A stretch of 64,000 nucleotides of DNA. It comes from Bacteroidales bacterium. GTDB taxonomy: Bacteria > Bacteroidota > Bacteroidia > Bacteroidales > UBA932. Below the pieces are notes generated by a model that was not told where the DNA came from, did no database searches, and saw only the letters and a program-made list of their open reading frames with translations. Below, piece by piece: positions 13,591 to 22,665 of the stretch (position 1 is the stretch's first letter; each line of letters begins with the position of its first letter). The translations under genes and the position numbers were made by a program. The stretch lies in contig JAKSJN010000007.1 of assembly GCA_024402135.1 (NCBI GenBank), positions 83,161 through 147,160 on the forward strand, in the 5' to 3' direction.

Positions 13591-13878
13591 ATGAACAAGA
13601 AGACTGCGGTCAGAATCGTCACCATCATAGTGGCAACGGCGATTCTGGCCGCTGCTGTCTATATCATGACCCACAGGCTGGGGCTCGTCGAAGGTGCAGA
13701 TTTCGGTGCCGGTGCATACTATTATGCCGATATCCCTGCCGATGAGTATGCGAAGATCGACCCGGAAGGGGCGTACTCGGCGAAACTTCCGATGTGGGTG
13801 CATATCGTGCTGTTCCTTGGGTGGGGATGGTTCATTTACCGTCTCTGGGACCGTATCGAGAACGGCCGTAAGAAATAA
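13591..13878 (+). CDS. Small two-span membrane protein of unknown function
   Basis: 95 residues. An N-terminal hydrophobic helix (VRIVTIIVATAILAAAVYIM) and a C-terminal one (WVHIVLFLGWGWFIYRLW) flank a short exposed loop rich in Tyr, Ala and Asp (about 32-65). A basic tail (ENGRKK) follows. I do not recognise a family. The 9-nt gap after the YeiH-type gene suggests co-expression and perhaps an accessory role for that transporter, which is inference from position only. Confidence 0.75.
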   Translation: MNKKTAVRIVTIIVATAILAAAVYIMTHRLGLVEGADFGAGAYYYADIPADEYAKIDPEGAYSAKLPMWVHIVLFLGWGWFIYRLWDRIENGRKK

Positions 13879-13908
13879 ATTCCTATATTAGCAGAAAACT
13901 GACTGACC

Positions 13909-15186
13909 ATGAGTAAAGGAAACAAAGGCAATACTGCCGCAATCGTCGCGATGATCTTCCTGTTCGGAATGATTGCATTCGTAACCAATCTTGCGGCACC
14001 GATAGGTAACATCTGGAAGATGGACGGGCACATCGCCGGCTCCAACGCCCTGGGAATGCTTGGAAACATGATGGTGTTTGCTGCATATCTGTTCATGGGC
14101 CTTCCTTCCGGAGCCCTGCTCAAGAGGCGTGGATACAAGTTTACCGTACTGGCCGGTATCGTGACCGGATTCGCAGGTGTATTCATCCAGTTCCTTTCCG
14201 GCTGTGTGGCAAGCTTCCCTGCAAACTTCGTGGTCTATCTCATCGGAGCTTTTGTATCAGGTGTGGCTGTCTGCCTTCTCAACACTGCCGCCAACCCTAT
14301 GCTGACAATTCTTGGCGGCGGCGGCAACCGTGGCAATCAGCTTATCCAGATAGCAGGAACCTGCAACTCTACCTTTGGAACGCTGACCCCTATGCTGGTC
14401 GGACTTCTTATCGGAACCCTCACGCCAAAGACGGTGATTTCGGACGTGAATGTTGTGCTGTTCCTGGCAATGGCCGTTTTTGCAGCCGCGTTTGCAATCA
14501 TCAGTTTCGTCAAGATAGACAATCCTGCCGACAACGGAGAGAAAAGCGAGAATCCTCTCAAGTACAGACATTTCTTTTTCGGTTTCATCGCTATCTTCAT
14601 GTATGTCGGCGTTGAGGTAGGAACTCCTGGAACCTTGAACTTCTTCCTCTCTGATTCAAGCGCAAGAGGTGCCGGCCTTGATCCTTCCATCGCGGCGAAG
14701 ACCGCCGGTTTCGTGGCAGGAACATACTGGTTCCTCATGCTTGTTGCCAGAATCCTCAGCAGTTTCATTTCCGGCAAGGTTTCCAGCCGCGCCCAGCTTA
14801 CTGCAACAGCCGTGACAGCGGTTCTCTTCGTTGTCGCTGCCATCTTTACTCCGTCAAGCGTCACGGGCAGCATGCCGGCATTCACAGGCTCAGGCTTTGA
14901 AATGGTGACAGTTCCCCTTTCTGCAATCCTCCTGGCTCTCTGCGGTCTCTGTACCTCTGTGATGTGGGGCGCTATCTTCAGCCTCGCTACCGAGGGCCTC
15001 GGCGCCGCTACAGCCCAGGCTTCGGGCCTGTTCATGACCATGGTCGTAGGAGGAGGAATCCTTCCGCTGTTCCAGAATTTCATTGCAGACAAGACCTCTT
15101 ACATGACCAGCTACTGGGTCATCGCATTCGGATTTGCATATATTCTCTGGTATGCCCTTGCCGGCTCCAGACCCAAAAAGGCATAA
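13909..15186 (+). CDS. Major facilitator superfamily transporter, FucP/sugar:H+ symporter-like
   Basis: 425 residues with about 12 membrane helices. The cytoplasmic loop 2-3 motif GLPSGALLKRRGYK is the MFS signature, and the general pattern resembles the fucose/glucose/galactose (FHS) group. It would import a hexose by proton symport. Its position between the galactose genes and a ROK sugar kinase supports a sugar substrate, but identity cannot be settled by reading. The ROK kinase starts 13 nt downstream. Confidence 0.85.
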   Translation: MSKGNKGNTAAIVAMIFLFGMIAFVTNLAAPIGNIWKMDGHIAGSNALGMLGNMMVFAAYLFMGLPSGALLKRRGYKFTVLAGIVTGFAGVFIQFLSGCVASFPANFVVYLIGAFVSGVAVCLLNTAANPMLTILGGGGNRGNQLIQIAGTCNSTFGTLTPMLVGLLIGTLTPKTVISDVNVVLFLAMAVFAAAFAIISFVKIDNPADNGEKSENPLKYRHFFFGFIAIFMYVGVEVGTPGTLNFFLSDSSARGAGLDPSIAAKTAGFVAGTYWFLMLVARILSSFISGKVSSRAQLTATAVTAVLFVVAAIFTPSSVTGSMPAFTGSGFEMVTVPLSAILLALCGLCTSVMWGAIFSLATEGLGAATAQASGLFMTMVVGGGILPLFQNFIADKTSYMTSYWVIAFGFAYILWYALAGSRPKKA

Positions 15187-15199
15187 ATAAATATTCAAT

Positions 15200-16153
15200 A
15201 TGGAAAAGACATATGTGGCAGGCGTCGATATCGGCGGCCAGACAACCAAGATAGGAATAGTTGACCGCGACGGTGCAATCGTCGCCCAGACTGTCATCAC
15301 CTCGAAATATGCGGCTGATGAAGGCGAAATATTCCTCACATCTATCTGTGACACCATCCGTGATCTCGCAAAGGAGGTCGGCATGGCTGCTGTAAAGGGT
15401 GTCGGAATCGGCGCTCCGAACGGAAACTATTATTCAGGATGCATAGAGTATGCAGTCAATCTGCCGTTCGCAAAGAACAGCAAGGTTCCAATCAAGTCTT
15501 TCATCGAGGAGAAGCTCGGGGTCCCTGTGACTCTCACCAATGACGCCAATGCTGCCGCAGTAGGAGAAATGACCTACGGCAACGCCAAGGGCATGAAAAA
15601 TTTCATCATGATCACTCTTGGCACCGGAGTCGGCAGCGGTATCATCATCAATGGAGAACTCGTCTATGGTCATGACGGCTTCGCCGGAGAACTCGGTCAT
15701 ACCAAGGTGATCCGCAAGAACGGACGTCGCTGCGGTTGCGGCCAGGAAGGATGCCTTGAGGCTTATTGCAGCGCCATAGGAATGGCCAAGACAGCGCGTG
15801 AGTGGCTGGAGACCGGAAAATATCCTGACAGTCCTCTCAATGCGGTCGAAGAGATTACCTCCAAGGACGTATATGAGGCGGCCGTCAAAGGCGATCAGCT
15901 GGCTCTGGACGTTTTCCAGTACACTGGAACGCTTCTGGGCGAGGCTTGCGCGAACTTCATCGCTTTCAGCGCTCCAGAGGCAATCGTAGTCTTCGGAGGT
16001 CTTGCGCGTTCCGGAGAATACATCTTCGGGCCTATGCGCACGGCCATGAATGCAAATGTCCTTTCCGTATGGAAGGACAAGGTTGCAATAGTTCCTTCGG
16101 CTCTCAAGGAGTCTGATGCTGCCATTCTTGGCGCATCTGCGCTTGCCTGGTAA
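15200..16153 (+). CDS. ROK-family sugar kinase (glucokinase-like)
   Basis: 317 residues. N-terminal phosphate-binding motif GVDIGGQTTKIGIVD, catalytic segment TNDANAAAVGEM, second phosphate loop LGTGVGSGIIINGEL, and the ROK zinc site formed by GHTKV and CGCGQEGCLEAY. There is no N-terminal helix-turn-helix, so it is a kinase rather than a ROK repressor. It probably phosphorylates glucose (or another hexose) imported by the adjacent MFS protein, complementing the glucose half of lactose. The stop codon is only 7 nt from the end of a convergent gene, and I see no hairpin in that gap. Confidence 0.92.
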   Translation: MEKTYVAGVDIGGQTTKIGIVDRDGAIVAQTVITSKYAADEGEIFLTSICDTIRDLAKEVGMAAVKGVGIGAPNGNYYSGCIEYAVNLPFAKNSKVPIKSFIEEKLGVPVTLTNDANAAAVGEMTYGNAKGMKNFIMITLGTGVGSGIIINGELVYGHDGFAGELGHTKVIRKNGRRCGCGQEGCLEAYCSAIGMAKTAREWLETGKYPDSPLNAVEEITSKDVYEAAVKGDQLALDVFQYTGTLLGEACANFIAFSAPEAIVVFGGLARSGEYIFGPMRTAMNANVLSVWKDKVAIVPSALKESDAAILGASALAW

Positions 16154-16160
16154 GTCTTTT

Positions 16161-19100
16161 CTAGAAATCCAAAGAGAATATGGTCCCTATATGGTTGAGG
16201 GACGCTCCGGGAACGGCGGTGGCTATCAGGCTTCCGCCGTTCCTGATATACTCGACACCGATACTTCCGTCGAAAGGAGCCCAGAGCAGGTTGCCGATGC
16301 TGAATGAAACAGATGCACCGATGCCGTAGAGATTGGATCCGGGATCCGGAAGGCCCTTGCCGTAGCAGGCGAAATCTCCCTTGAACCGGAATACCATGTT
16401 CCTGACGTATGCGACAGGACCCAGCCCGGCCCAGTCAAGAGGAACGGCAGGAAAGGCGTATTCGGCTTTCAGCATGGATTGGACCGGATAGCTGTTGTTG
16501 ATATGTTTCTGCAGCTCAGGCTCATCAAAGAGACCATCCGGTATCACGGTCACGTAACTCTCGTGGAAATGAGGGTAACTGCCGTTGATCTGCACCTGGG
16601 TTGTCGAAGAAAGCTTGACACCATGTCCGTCCAGGATTCCGGGAAGATATCCATAGATGTAGGAGTAGAGGTTGCTGTTGAAGGCCCTTGTCATTCCCGG
16701 GCGTGATCCGTATCCGGCTTCGGCTCCGATTCCGAGACGGGGGAATACGGCTGCTGCAGGGGTGGAAAGCATGGAGTATCCGCGAACGCTCAGACCGAGT
16801 CTTGTCATTGGAACGACATGGCCGCGGTGGTATCCTGTAATCTCTGGCTTATAATACTCCTCACCCAGGAATGGATAGGCGGTAATGTCCAGTACCGAGG
16901 TGTTGAATGAGTCATTGTTGAAGCTCAGGGTGGCCACGGGGACTATTCCCCTGTTCCATCCTCCTCTTGAGAACGTCATTGGTACATAGGCCCTCAGGCT
17001 TCCATAGACCGAGGCATAGGACGCAGGCACGAAAGAAGCGGACAGCCTGCTTTCGTCTTCGTCATATCTTTGGACTTCTGTCAGCGAATAGCTGCGGGCT
17101 TCGCGATCGTTGATGTCGACCTTGGCCTCGATGACCGGGTAGAGTCCGGAATATGTCAACCTCGCATGATATGCGCTTTTCTGGCCATCCCACGAATAAC
17201 CGAGGCTGCCGCTCATGCCATGATTGTTCTGGAACATGATTGTGGCGCCCGGTGTCAGGTCAGTCTGAATTTCATCGAAGCTCATGCCCTTGATGTTATC
17301 GTAGTCGAAATAGATAGGAGCCCAGGAATGTATGCTGGACAGGTGTCCAAGTCTATGATAGTTTCTTGCCTCTCCGTGACCAGGTGTTTCTGCCGGCTGG
17401 ATGCCGGCTGCGGCTAGCTCCCTCTCCTGGCGGCTGAGCTTTTCCGGGGTCGGCGCAAGCCAGCGCTGAGAGAAGTCGACCTCCTTGCCCGGCTGTTCAG
17501 TGCTGACGGTTACAAGCCTGCCATCCAGCCCCAGTGAAGAGTAGTACAGTTTTCCGTCTATATGCACCGCATCAGAGATGCCATATCTGGTATTTGTGAG
17601 CTGGCGTACGGTGCCATTCTCAAGGGAATAGAGTTCATGCACTCCGTTCCTGTCGCACAGGAATTCGATGTGGTCGCCTACGGTTCTCAGCTGCTTTATC
17701 TTGCCTGTCTGAGGCTTGACGACTGTCTCGAAGCCGCGGAATGCGCTGTAGATTCCGAATCCTTCGTCGCTGATTGCGCTCAGAAGCAGTTCGTCTCCCT
17801 GCCAGGCTGTCTCGACAGCCTGGAGGCTGCCAGGCACGCTGATCCTGCGCTTGACACTGCCATCTTCGGCATCAAGGATCAGCAGAGCGCTGCCGCCCGT
17901 GACGGGGTACTCTGTCACGGCAATCAGCTTCTTGGCCGGATGTGGTGCCGGATTGAACAGCCTGCCGTCGGAACAGAGATTTCCCTTGCTGCCGTCCGAA
18001 GGGTCATACCAGCGGATGACAGACTTTTCCTTGAGATCCCAGCGGATGTCGGCGATGGTCTCGCTCCAGAAAATGCGCTGCATCGGTTCTGACCACATAA
18101 GCGGGCTTGTCGAGGCCGAGAACGGCATGAGCTTGCTGACGGACCCGTCCGTGCCTATGCGGACTAGGCTGCGGCTGACCCTGAGGCCGCTCTCAATGGC
18201 AAAGATATCTTTACCGTCGCTGGTCGAGCCCTTGTATTCCATGTGCCAGCGAGGAATCTCCATGATGGTCTCAGACTCCATGAAGGGACCGCGCTGCGCC
18301 GCGTTGTCGGCCCATTCGTCGGCGAAACCTTTAGCAATCTCCTTCCATGCATGGCGCAATGGCTTGCCGCTGAGTTCCTTTACCGACTTCTGGAAGTTGA
18401 AGAAAGGATAGCCGAAATAGCGGTTGAAGATACGGTCATAGTAGTATTTGGTGAACAGAGGCTGGTCGTAGAAGCTGCGCATTCCGGCTATGGTCAGGTA
18501 TCCGAGCTTGTAGTAGTCAGGAGTCGCTTTCCTGATTGATCCGTACCTCCACTGGTACCAGTTGCGGTAGTCGCCATTGCCGAAGGCGACCATGTTGTAT
18601 TCAAGGAAATCGGCGCTGCGTCCACGTCCCATGTCCGTCAGCGCTGTCTCGGCGGTAACTGCGTCGCCCTCCAGGAACGCCGATCCTGTATAGACTGCAC
18701 ACATGATTCCTGTCCAGGCCTGGCCGAACAAGGTGCTCATTATCCTGAAGCCTTTGTACTTTCCGAACTGCATCTGTGCGACATGGCGCCCCTCGTGAAT
18801 GGCAAGCAGTTTCGTCCATGGAAGACTCTCTGGGGCATAGGCATCAGGAACGGTGAACAGCTCCATCCTGCGGGGAGCCCAGGCCACGGAGCCGTTTGCG
18901 GTCGCATTCAGTGGATGGAGGACAACCTGCATAGGTCTTTTGTACTGCTGGTTGGGAATGAAACCAAGGCTGCCCCCGACAGGTATGCGCCAGTGCTCCA
19001 GCTCCGTATCGAAAACAGTCGCTAGAGAGTCCAGTCCACGGGGATAGATCAGGCGGTAGTTCTTTGACTCGAACTGGCTCCATTTCAGCGATGCCGGTTC

Positions 19101-19181
19101 GTTTCCCTGCTGGTAGAACTGGGCATTCGCGGTCGCTGATATCGTCAGCATGATTATGGCAGTAAAAAGAAGTCGTCTCAT
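16161..19181 (-). CDS. Outer-membrane protein with gluzincin (peptidase MA-like) head, beta-propeller and C-terminal barrel
   Basis: 1006 residues. A signal peptide (MRRLLFTAIIMLTISATANA) leads to an N-terminal domain with the metal-binding motif HEGRH at residues 129-133 and a candidate third ligand, Glu171 in FLEGDAVTAE, as in peptidase MA/gluzincin folds. The middle (about 300-600) has TolB/PD40-like propeller repeats. The C-terminal third (about 620-1006) has alternating aromatic strands and ends in Phe (IFSLDF), as expected of an outer-membrane beta-barrel. The likely product is a surface- or periplasm-facing metallopeptidase anchored by its own barrel. No close paralogue is known to me. 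A textbook promoter lies immediately upstream, leaving almost no mRNA leader. Confidence 0.8.
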   Translation of the reverse strand: MRRLLFTAIIMLTISATANAQFYQQGNEPASLKWSQFESKNYRLIYPRGLDSLATVFDTELEHWRIPVGGSLGFIPNQQYKRPMQVVLHPLNATANGSVAWAPRRMELFTVPDAYAPESLPWTKLLAIHEGRHVAQMQFGKYKGFRIMSTLFGQAWTGIMCAVYTGSAFLEGDAVTAETALTDMGRGRSADFLEYNMVAFGNGDYRNWYQWRYGSIRKATPDYYKLGYLTIAGMRSFYDQPLFTKYYYDRIFNRYFGYPFFNFQKSVKELSGKPLRHAWKEIAKGFADEWADNAAQRGPFMESETIMEIPRWHMEYKGSTSDGKDIFAIESGLRVSRSLVRIGTDGSVSKLMPFSASTSPLMWSEPMQRIFWSETIADIRWDLKEKSVIRWYDPSDGSKGNLCSDGRLFNPAPHPAKKLIAVTEYPVTGGSALLILDAEDGSVKRRISVPGSLQAVETAWQGDELLLSAISDEGFGIYSAFRGFETVVKPQTGKIKQLRTVGDHIEFLCDRNGVHELYSLENGTVRQLTNTRYGISDAVHIDGKLYYSSLGLDGRLVTVSTEQPGKEVDFSQRWLAPTPEKLSRQERELAAAGIQPAETPGHGEARNYHRLGHLSSIHSWAPIYFDYDNIKGMSFDEIQTDLTPGATIMFQNNHGMSGSLGYSWDGQKSAYHARLTYSGLYPVIEAKVDINDREARSYSLTEVQRYDEDESRLSASFVPASYASVYGSLRAYVPMTFSRGGWNRGIVPVATLSFNNDSFNTSVLDITAYPFLGEEYYKPEITGYHRGHVVPMTRLGLSVRGYSMLSTPAAAVFPRLGIGAEAGYGSRPGMTRAFNSNLYSYIYGYLPGILDGHGVKLSSTTQVQINGSYPHFHESYVTVIPDGLFDEPELQKHINNSYPVQSMLKAEYAFPAVPLDWAGLGPVAYVRNMVFRFKGDFACYGKGLPDPGSNLYGIGASVSFSIGNLLWAPFDGSIGVEYIRNGGSLIATAVPGASLNHIGTIFSLDF

Positions 19182-19188
19182 GATAAGT

Positions 19189-19220
19189 CAAATTTAAGAA
19201 GCGTTTTGAAATAATCAAAT
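19189..19220 (-). promoter_or_regulatory. Promoter (TTTG-N19-TAAATTTG) of the outer-membrane metallopeptidase-like gene
   Basis: On the minus strand, ATTTG ends at 19216, followed by a 19-nt spacer and TAAATTTG at 19196-19189. The ATG at 19181 is only 8 nt from the end of the -7 box, so the message is predicted to be leaderless or nearly so. Confidence 0.75.
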
Positions 19221-19262
19221 TCTAAAATTTTGATTAACTTAGCACGGAATAATGCCTTTTAG

Positions 19263-20231
19263 ATGAGAGCAAAGACCGTCAATGCCATCTTGATCGCTGC
19301 CATGCTTGCAGCTGCCGTGTCCTGCGGGATGGGCGCAAAGCGTGCACAGCTGCCGATGAGGGCGTTCCCGGAGATTCAGATTCCGTCTATCTATGACAAC
19401 GATGAAGCAGTTGCCGGGTATGCCGCACAGCACTGGTGGGATGCCTTTCTCACGAAAGGGGAGTGGTATTCGGATTCGTTGACCGTGAACGGTGTCGCAT
19501 ATGACAATATCGTGATGGCGATGGGCGCCTATGCCGAGTGCATATCGTCCATCCCTGTGAAAGACGCCGCGAAGGCGCTTGCGAGGCTGCATTCCCAGCT
19601 GGAGGATTACATGAAGACAGATTCTTCATCTTATGCCTACAGCCTTATGGTGGACCTTGTCGGGAAATACCTTTACGACCCGAACTCTCCGTACCGTAAC
19701 GAAGACATATACCTTCCATTCGTGAAGGCAGTCGCCGGATCGGAGCTGACGCCTGAGGACATGCGCACCGGCTACGCCCACACTGCGAAGATGTGTGCGA
19801 TGAACCAGTATGGAACAATGGTGCCTGATTTCAGGTTCAAGGACATCGGGGGGAAGGTCCATGACTTCTATGACACCAAGGCGGAGCATGTGCTTCTGTT
19901 CTTCTCGAATCCCGGCTGCTATGCGTGCCGCGGCATAATAGAGAAGCTGAACGGAATGAAGGGAGTCGGGGAGATGATTGCTGATGGAAGGCTTGCCATC
20001 GTGAACATCTACATTGACGAGCAGCTTGATGAATGGAAAGAGTACCAGACGTTCTATCCGAAGAACTGGTACAACGGATACAATTACGATCTTGCGATCA
20101 GGAATGAGCTCCTGTACGATGTCCGTGCAATCCCGTCCCTGTATCTGCTCGATTCTGAAAAGCGCGTTATTATGAGGGATGCCCCGGAAGAAAGGGTATT
20201 CGAATGGCTTGAACATAACCAATTGCACTAA
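19263..20231 (+). CDS. Lipoprotein with DUF5106-like N-terminal part and thioredoxin-like domain
   Basis: 322 residues. A lipoprotein signal peptide ends in the lipobox AVSC (Cys20). The middle region (about 40-165) is helical and resembles the DUF5106 domain seen in Bacteroidota. The C-terminal half is a TlpA/thioredoxin fold with redox motif CYAC in FFSNPGCYACRGIIEKL and a cis-Pro-like AIPSLYLLD segment. It probably acts as a membrane-tethered periplasmic thiol oxidoreductase or reductase; the partner is unknown. galM begins 4 nt downstream, so both are in one operon although the functions do not obviously match. Confidence 0.82.
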   Translation: MRAKTVNAILIAAMLAAAVSCGMGAKRAQLPMRAFPEIQIPSIYDNDEAVAGYAAQHWWDAFLTKGEWYSDSLTVNGVAYDNIVMAMGAYAECISSIPVKDAAKALARLHSQLEDYMKTDSSSYAYSLMVDLVGKYLYDPNSPYRNEDIYLPFVKAVAGSELTPEDMRTGYAHTAKMCAMNQYGTMVPDFRFKDIGGKVHDFYDTKAEHVLLFFSNPGCYACRGIIEKLNGMKGVGEMIADGRLAIVNIYIDEQLDEWKEYQTFYPKNWYNGYNYDLAIRNELLYDVRAIPSLYLLDSEKRVIMRDAPEERVFEWLEHNQLH

Positions 20232-20235
20232 AAAT

Positions 20236-21291
20236 ATGGAAATCAAAAAAGAACTTTGGGCGGTTGCTCCAACTGGCCAGGAAATCTACAAGTACACAAT
20301 CACCAACAGCAAGGGCGCAAGCGTAGTTCTCGGCAGCTACGGTGCAGCTATTGTTGAAATCAACGTTCCTGACAAGGACGGCGTCATCGGCGACGTTGTT
20401 CTCGGTTATCCTAAGGCAGAGAGCTATTACGGCGACGGCCCATTCTCAGGCAAGGTCCCTGGACGTTTCGCAAACCGTATCGCAAAGGGCAAGTTCACCC
20501 TTGACGGCAAGGAGTACACCCTCGCTATCAACAATGGCGAGAACCACCTTCACGGTGGTCCTACCGGCTATGCCGAGAGAGTATGGGACAGCCGTATCGA
20601 CGGTTTCGCAGTAGAGTTCATGTACTACTCTGAGGACGGCGAGGAAGGCTATCCTGGAAACCTCAAGGTCGTTACCCGTTACGAGTGGAGTGAGGACAAC
20701 GAGCTTACCATGACCTTCACCGGTGAGTGCGATGCTCCTACCGTAGTCAACCTTGTAAACCATGTATACTTCAACCTCGAGGGCGAGGGCGCAGGCAACA
20801 TCTTCGACCACATGCTCCAGCTCAACAGCTCAGAGTTCCTTCCTACCGACGCAGGTCTCATCCCTCTCGGAGCACCAGCTCCTGTAGCAGGTACACCGCT
20901 TGACTTCCAGAACGGCAGAAGGATCGGTGACGATATCCTCAACTTCGATTTCGAGCCTCTCAAGATCGGAAAGGGTTACGACCATTGCTTCCTTATCGAC
21001 GGTGCACAGCCTGGACAGCTCCAGAAGGCAGCTACCCTCTGGTCAGAGAAGACAGGCCGTCAGCTCGACATCACCACCACCCAGCCAGCTATCCAGATTT
21101 ACACCGGCAACTTCGTAGGCGGCAGCCCAGAAGGTATGTGCGGACGCAGCTACAACGACTACGAGGGTGTAGCAATGGAGACCCAGCACTATCCTGATTC
21201 TCCTAACCAGCCAGAGTATCCTTCAACCGAACTCCGTCCTGGTCAGGTTTACCAGGAGGCTACAGTATACGCTTTCTCTGTAAGAAAGTAA
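20236..21291 (+). CDS. galM: Galactose mutarotase (aldose 1-epimerase)
   Basis: 351 residues from the ATG at 20236, 4 nt after the preceding stop. Conserved elements include GRFANRIAKGKF, NGENHLHGG with the catalytic-region His, VNLVNHVYFNLEG with a second active-site His, GYDHCFLID and the C-terminal ETQHYPDSPNQPEYPSTEL containing the catalytic Glu. It interconverts alpha and beta galactose (and glucose), providing the alpha anomer for GalK. Codon use is highly biased, suggesting strong expression. It lies about 9 kb from galK, in a different operon. Confidence 0.96.
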   Translation: MEIKKELWAVAPTGQEIYKYTITNSKGASVVLGSYGAAIVEINVPDKDGVIGDVVLGYPKAESYYGDGPFSGKVPGRFANRIAKGKFTLDGKEYTLAINNGENHLHGGPTGYAERVWDSRIDGFAVEFMYYSEDGEEGYPGNLKVVTRYEWSEDNELTMTFTGECDAPTVVNLVNHVYFNLEGEGAGNIFDHMLQLNSSEFLPTDAGLIPLGAPAPVAGTPLDFQNGRRIGDDILNFDFEPLKIGKGYDHCFLIDGAQPGQLQKAATLWSEKTGRQLDITTTQPAIQIYTGNFVGGSPEGMCGRSYNDYEGVAMETQHYPDSPNQPEYPSTELRPGQVYQEATVYAFSVRK

Positions 21292-21312
21292 CATAGAACC
21301 TGATATTTCTTA

Positions 21313-22107
21313 ATGAAGCAATATCTTGACTTACTTCGCGACATCCGTGAAAACGGTGTCGTAAAGACGGATCGCACCGGCGTCGGAACACAATCTGTGT
21401 TCGGACGCCAGATGCGTTTCGACCTATCTCAGGGATTCCCTCTTCTGACAACGAAGAAGGTCCATCTCAAGTCCATCATCTATGAGCTGCTCTGGTTCAT
21501 TGCCGGAGATACCAACATCAAGTACCTCAAGGATCATGGTGTCAGCATCTGGGATGAGTGGGCCGATGAGAATGGTGACCTTGGTCCTGTCTATGGCCAT
21601 CAATGGCGCAGCTGGCCTGCACCTGACGGACGCAGCATCGACCAGCTCTCGAATGTGATCGAGACCATCAGGAAGAATCCAGACTCCCGAAGGATCATGG
21701 TAAGCGCATGGAATCCTGGCGAGGTGGACAAGATGGCACTGCCTCCTTGTCATTGCCTTTTCCAGTTCTATGTGGCAGACGGCAAGCTGTCATGCCAGCT
21801 CTATCAGCGCAGCGCAGACACTTTCCTCGGTGTTCCGTTTAATATTGCATCGTACGCGTTGCTGACCATGATGATCGCCCAGGTATGCGGACTTCAGCCT
21901 GGCGAATTCATTCATACGACCGGAGACACCCATATCTACCTCAACCATTTCGAGCAGGTTGAACTCCAGCTCTCCCGTGAGCCTCGTGCCCTGCCGAAGA
22001 TGAAGATCAATCCTGAGGTCAAGAGCATCTTCGACTTCAAGTATGAGGATTTCACTCTTGAAGAATATGACCCATGGCCTGCCATCAAGGCCCCAGTTGC
22101 AGTCTAG
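21313..22107 (+). CDS. thyA: Thymidylate synthase
   Basis: 264 residues, the standard length. It shows [19 protein letters not shown] near the N-terminus, the catalytic cysteine in [12 protein letters not shown], and the folate/dUMP-binding region [20 protein letters not shown], with GDTHIYLNH near the C-terminus. It converts dUMP to dTMP with methylenetetrahydrofolate, generating dihydrofolate. folA follows with a 1-nt gap, the common coupling of the two folate-cycle enzymes. Confidence 0.98.
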   Translation: MKQYLDLLRDIRENGVVKTDRTGVGTQSVFGRQMRFDLSQGFPLLTTKKVHLKSIIYELLWFIAGDTNIKYLKDHGVSIWDEWADENGDLGPVYGHQWRSWPAPDGRSIDQLSNVIETIRKNPDSRRIMVSAWNPGEVDKMALPPCHCLFQFYVADGKLSCQLYQRSADTFLGVPFNIASYALLTMMIAQVCGLQPGEFIHTTGDTHIYLNHFEQVELQLSREPRALPKMKINPEVKSIFDFKYEDFTLEEYDPWPAIKAPVAV

Positions 22108-22108
22108 T

Positions 22109-22630
22109 ATGGAAATCTGTATCATCGCCGCAGTTTCGGAGAACATGGCCATCGGCCGTGACGGAGATATGCCTTGGCACATTGCCGAGGATCTGAAATT
22201 CTTCAAGAGAACGACTCTTGGATGTCCAGTCATCATGGGCCGCAAGACATGGCTGTCCATGCCGCGAAGACCTCTGCCAGGCCGCAGGAACATAGTCCTG
22301 ACCCGTGGCTCGTCTCCGATTGATGGCGCTGAGACAGTTAATTCACTGGAAGAAGCATATGCGGCTCTGGGTGACTGTGAAAAGTGCTTCATCATGGGTG
22401 GCGGTTCTGTTTACAATGCTGCGATCGACGATGCGGACACGCTGTATCTCACCCATATCCATGCCACGGTCGACGATGCGGACACGTTCTTCCCCGAGCC
22501 GGACATGACCCGATGGGAAGTCACAGAACGCTCTTCGACACAGACAGACCCCGAGACGGGTTATGATTTCGAATTTGTCACATACAGACGCATAGCTGAA
22601 AACCGCGTGAGCGGAGAATGCCAGGGCTGA
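22109..22630 (+). CDS. folA: Dihydrofolate reductase
   Basis: 173 residues from the ATG at 22109. The N-terminal pattern IIAAVSENMAIGRDGDMPWH with the catalytic acidic residue nearby (AEDLKFFKRTT), the NADPH loop VIMGRKTWLSMPRRPLPGR and the later FIMGGGSVYNAAI identify DHFR. It recycles dihydrofolate made by ThyA. It is one nucleotide downstream of thyA. Confidence 0.97.
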   Translation: MEICIIAAVSENMAIGRDGDMPWHIAEDLKFFKRTTLGCPVIMGRKTWLSMPRRPLPGRRNIVLTRGSSPIDGAETVNSLEEAYAALGDCEKCFIMGGGSVYNAAIDDADTLYLTHIHATVDDADTFFPEPDMTRWEVTERSSTQTDPETGYDFEFVTYRRIAENRVSGECQG

Positions 22631-22665
22631 TTCCCATTTCACAGCAGCCCCACGAACTTGACATA

